Part shown: one piece after another, positions 61,145 to 64,000 of the stretch
Layout: each line of letters opens with the position of its first letter
Numbering within the stretch: the first letter of the stretch is position 1
From: Arcanobacterium pinnipediorum
GTDB lineage: Bacteria > Actinomycetota > Actinomycetes > Actinomycetales > Actinomycetaceae
Direction: 5' to 3'
Length of the DNA: 64,000 nt
Assembly: GCF_023973165.1 (NCBI RefSeq)
Contig: NZ_CP099547.1
Span: 930,001 to 994,000, forward strand
Notes under the pieces: model-generated
Seen by the model: only the letters and a program-made list of their open reading frames with translations
Database searches by the model: none
What the model was told of the DNA's origin: nothing
Position numbers and translations under genes: made by a program

Positions 61145-63676
61145 CTAACGCATCTGATTACGCAACGAACGCAGGTGAAAATCGCGTTGATCAAGAATAA
61201 TTTTACGCAATGCTGGCGGCGCATCAAGAGATTCATCCAACCAACGAGTCGCTGCCTTGACATCGGTATTATCTTCGGGACGCTCGCCGGGTAACAAATC
61301 TGAGAATGGGTAGAGTCCATAAATTAGACGTTCAGCTAATTCTTGACTCCGTGATGCCCAGATAGCTTCAATCTTATCGAAATAATCTGGGAGGGCTTGA
61401 GAAGCTTCGGCGCGATGGACGTACTGAGTAAAACCATCGATCATTGCGGAAAGATGATCATTGGATAACTTATCGTGCAGTAACCGCTCTAATGTATCTT
61501 TGCGCTTTCCAGGAAGAGACGTCATTGCCTTAAGATGAGCGACGACGTCGGAGGCACTGCCACTAGAAGCAAGTTCGTCGTCGAGAACTGCGGGCGAAAC
61601 TGTTCCAGCGACTGCCCGCGCGCTCAGAAGCATCCATCGCAAATCCTGGTCGGTGGTGTGTTCAAGAACAAAGGCAATATCGTCATCGCGTTGAGGAAGA
61701 TAGGCACCGACTAAAGCGATAGTACGCGTCCAAATAGTGTGCGGATCAGATCCGGGCTCAGCTAGGTCTCGTGCTCTTAATGCCTGATCGAAGAAATCGT
61801 TGAGATCAGCTTCACGCCGCGCAATGTTAGTAAAGTTCCGCAAAGCACTCAGTGCCGAACGAGTGCGCTGAGCCAACAACGATGCAGACGATAATAACGG
61901 TTCATTGTCGATAAACTGCGCATATTGAGTTGGTGAGAGCAGGCCGTCGTACGTCATTTGCCACAGCTGCCCGGAAATGACAGATCGAGACAGTGGCTCA
62001 GCAACCGTATTCGATAGTGCAGCGGCAAGGGACTGATCATCAAAAGCAACTTTGACGTAGGATAACGAATCGTCATTGGGCAAAATCAGATCGACGTCGG
62101 CCCCGCCAATCTCACTCCACGGAATCGTCACGGTCTTACGCAGATCGACGTCGTAGGAAGCAATGCGATGTAACGTGCCGTTGGTGGCAGAAAAACCGGA
62201 AACACGGATTCGGTGGGGACGCTCGATGGAGGCACCTGAAACTGAATCAGTGCCAGTTTGAGTCAAAATGACACCTTGTTCAGTGCGTTCAACGGTGATT
62301 GTAGAAACACCGGTGGTATGCAGCCATTGTTTAGACCACTCATGTAGGTCACGTCCGGAAGACGATTCGAGAGCTGAGAGCAAATCTGAAAGCGTGGCAT
62401 TGGCAAAAGCATGGTCGGCAAAGAATTGACGTACGCCAGCAAAAAACTGTTCTTCGCCAACAAAAGCAACGAGCTGACGCAACACAGCAGCACCTTTAGC
62501 GTAGGTAATGCCGTCGAATGCTTGATCAGCCGCTTCGAGGTCTGCAATATCGGCAACGATTGGATGCGTTGTTGGTAACTGATCGGTGCTTAACGCCCAA
62601 TTCAAGCGTGCACCAGCAAAATCAACCCAGGCTTCGGTGTATTGAGTTGATTTCGCGCAACCCCAAGCCCCCATGAACTCAGCGAAAGATTCTTTGAGCC
62701 ACAGATCATCCCACCATACTGGCGTGGTGTAATCGCCAAACCACATATGCGACATCTCGTGCAAAATAGTGTTAGCGCGTCCAGCACGTTGCGCTCGAGT
62801 CGATAAGCCACGATAAATGTAGGCGTCCTCGGAGAAAGTAACACAACCCGGATTTTCCATTGCACCTAAGTTGTACTCGGGTACGAAAACAGAATCATAT
62901 TTGCCCCACGGATAGATTGAGCCAAAAGCCTGTGGGAATGTCTGTAAACCCTGTTTGGTAACGGTAGAAATATCGTCGAGATCGAAATGCTCAGCTAAGG
63001 TTGCGCGGCAATAGAAGCCGAGATCAATTGGTCCTTGGGCTGTGTGGGCAACATCGTGGAAGCCGACGTACGGACCGGCAATAAACGCTGTGAGGTAGGT
63101 CGATTGACGTTTCGTTGGCGCAAAGAAAACCTGGACGCACGCGGTGCCTAACGAGTTTGTTCCAATTGATTCACGGCGAGCCTCGGCACTATTGGAAAGG
63201 ATGGTCCACGATTCGGGAGCCGAGATCGAAATACGGAACTCAGTCTTAAGATCAGGTTGCTCGAAATTTGGGAACACGCGCCGGGCATCAGCCGGCTCAA
63301 ACTGTGTGTAAAGGTATGTTTGGCCATCTTGAGGATCGCGGAATCTATGCAGGCCTTCACCAGTTGTAGAATAAAGTCCCGTTGCGTTGATGGTGAGCAT
63401 GTGGGAGCCTGGCTGGAGTGGGGGTAGATAGACTCGGGCGCCATCGAAACGCGGATCGACCTCTACCCCATCGACGCTAAGTTTGGCATCTTCACCGATG
63501 AAGTCGGCAAACGTTTCAATGGTTTGATGAACTGCTATCTCGATCCGTGAGGTGACGGTAAATGTTTCACCGGCGCTAGGTGCTTCGGTGACGTTGAGAT
63601 CGATGGAATGACTGATAACATCGAGAGCCGCTGAGCGTTGCTGAGCTTCGGATCGGGAGAGATTTTCTGTGTTCAT
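61145..63676 (-). CDS. pepN: Aminopeptidase N (M1 family)
   Basis: A zinc metallopeptidase that removes N-terminal residues from peptides. The exopeptidase motif GAMENPG (near residue 269) and zinc motif HEMSHMWFGD...KESFAEF (from about 303) are intact. The C-terminal ERAP-like helical domain is complete. Length is 843 residues. No signal peptide is present, so it acts in the cytoplasm. ATG has GGAAG 10 bases upstream. It lies downstream of the tRNA and on the opposite strand. Confidence 0.95.
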   Translation of the reverse strand: MNTENLSRSEAQQRSAALDVISHSIDLNVTEAPSAGETFTVTSRIEIAVHQTIETFADFIGEDAKLSVDGVEVDPRFDGARVYLPPLQPGSHMLTINATGLYSTTGEGLHRFRDPQDGQTYLYTQFEPADARRVFPNFEQPDLKTEFRISISAPESWTILSNSAEARRESIGTNSLGTACVQVFFAPTKRQSTYLTAFIAGPYVGFHDVAHTAQGPIDLGFYCRATLAEHFDLDDISTVTKQGLQTFPQAFGSIYPWGKYDSVFVPEYNLGAMENPGCVTFSEDAYIYRGLSTRAQRAGRANTILHEMSHMWFGDYTTPVWWDDLWLKESFAEFMGAWGCAKSTQYTEAWVDFAGARLNWALSTDQLPTTHPIVADIADLEAADQAFDGITYAKGAAVLRQLVAFVGEEQFFAGVRQFFADHAFANATLSDLLSALESSSGRDLHEWSKQWLHTTGVSTITVERTEQGVILTQTGTDSVSGASIERPHRIRVSGFSATNGTLHRIASYDVDLRKTVTIPWSEIGGADVDLILPNDDSLSYVKVAFDDQSLAAALSNTVAEPLSRSVISGQLWQMTYDGLLSPTQYAQFIDNEPLLSSASLLAQRTRSALSALRNFTNIARREADLNDFFDQALRARDLAEPGSDPHTIWTRTIALVGAYLPQRDDDIAFVLEHTTDQDLRWMLLSARAVAGTVSPAVLDDELASSGSASDVVAHLKAMTSLPGKRKDTLERLLHDKLSNDHLSAMIDGFTQYVHRAEASQALPDYFDKIEAIWASRSQELAERLIYGLYPFSDLLPGERPEDNTDVKAATRWLDESLDAPPALRKIILDQRDFHLRSLRNQMR

Positions 63677-63803
63677 ACATCTATTCTTCCACCGAAAGGG
63701 TCGTTGCGCCTAATCAAAAGTATTGCTTGCATCGGCGGAATCAAGATTAGAAGTGGCGGGGTGAGTCAGGGTGTAGTAATCTTGTTGCGTTGCTTTGAGT
63801 AAC

Positions 63804-63877
<74 letters not shown>

Positions 63878-63886
63878 CAGAAATAA

Positions 63887-63928
63887 AATGGCTCTACCAC
63901 AACGAAAAGTGGTAGAGCCATTGTTTTT
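63887..63928 (+). terminator. Intrinsic terminator after tRNA-Pro
   Basis: A perfect 14-bp stem (63887-63900 and 63909-63922, 8-base loop) is followed by GTTTTT. The last 70 bases of the window hold only an imperfect CTTGTT/CTTATT repetition and no gene I can support. Confidence 0.92.
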
Positions 63929-64000
63929 CGAACTCTATAGCCTGCGAGCCCATGCTTCGGCTTGTTAGACTTGTTGGCGCTTATTGGGCTTACTGGCGAG

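Overview
The window is housekeeping chromosome from an actinobacterium of moderate GC content. Marker genes include an RbpA RNA-polymerase-binding protein, a PafB/PafC WYL-domain pair, a HelY-type helicase, a GarA/OdhI-type FHA protein next to two MerR regulators, and an actinobacterial-type PriA whose helicase motifs are eroded. The gene order matches, with deletions, several blocks known from Mycobacterium and other Actinobacteria: yebC-ruvCAB, yajC-secDF-apt-rel, MBL-hisS, aspS, rarA, alaS-ruvX-mltG-aroE-pilD-aroC-aroK-aroB-efp-nusB, gmk-rpoZ-coaBC-metK-priA-fmt-rsmB-rpe, pafBC-helY, and FHA-MerR-MerR. Base composition near 50% GC by eye and the fused aroK-aroB gene suggest the Actinomycetaceae, for example an Arcanobacterium-like organism. 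That placement is inference.

Layout. 1-3527: end of a Nudix gene, then yebC-ruvC-ruvA-ruvB. 3646-7609: yajC-secD-secF-apt. 7717-10095: rel with its own promoter. 10070-12056 (minus): an orphan AbiEi-antitoxin-like gene and a DUF349 protein. 12159-17589: a metallo-beta-lactamase-fold hydrolase, hisS and two tandem dynamin-like GTPases. 17769-21240 (minus): a DEAD-box helicase and an MFS transporter. 21419-25589: aspS, an L,D-transpeptidase and a GNAT protein, convergent with an MMPL exporter (25583-28012). 28135-40362: rarA, rpsD, and the long alaS-ruvX-mltG-shikimate-efp-nusB cluster. 40541-49178: gmk to rpe. 49229-51194: an FMN riboswitch and a ribXY riboflavin transporter. 51201-58517: a DUF3866 gene divergent from pafB-pafC-helY, then lnt. 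58548-63676 (minus): rbpA, two MerR genes, an FHA gene and pepN. 63804-63877: tRNA-Pro(GGG).

How the genes work together. Most products serve genome maintenance (RuvABC, RuvX, RarA, PriA, HelY, PafBC), protein export (SecDF-YajC), translation (three aminoacyl-tRNA synthetases, S4, EF-P, Fmt, RsmB), the stringent response (Rel), cell-wall metabolism (MltG, L,D-transpeptidase, Lnt) and aromatic biosynthesis. Genes are tightly packed with many 1-14 base overlaps. No insertion sequence, prophage or CRISPR array was seen.

Most notable: (1) the octamer CGACGTCG occurs 27 times by hand count, where about one is expected by chance; (2) an FMN riboswitch controls a ribXY pair with no adjacent ATPase gene; (3) a 30-bp divergent control region between the DUF3866 gene and pafB carries two back-to-back -10 boxes positioned for leaderless transcripts, and other SD-less genes show the same spacing; (4) the shikimate operon carries a degenerate AroE and a second, degenerate shikimate-kinase-like protein; (5) a structured RNA element lies just upstream of lnt.
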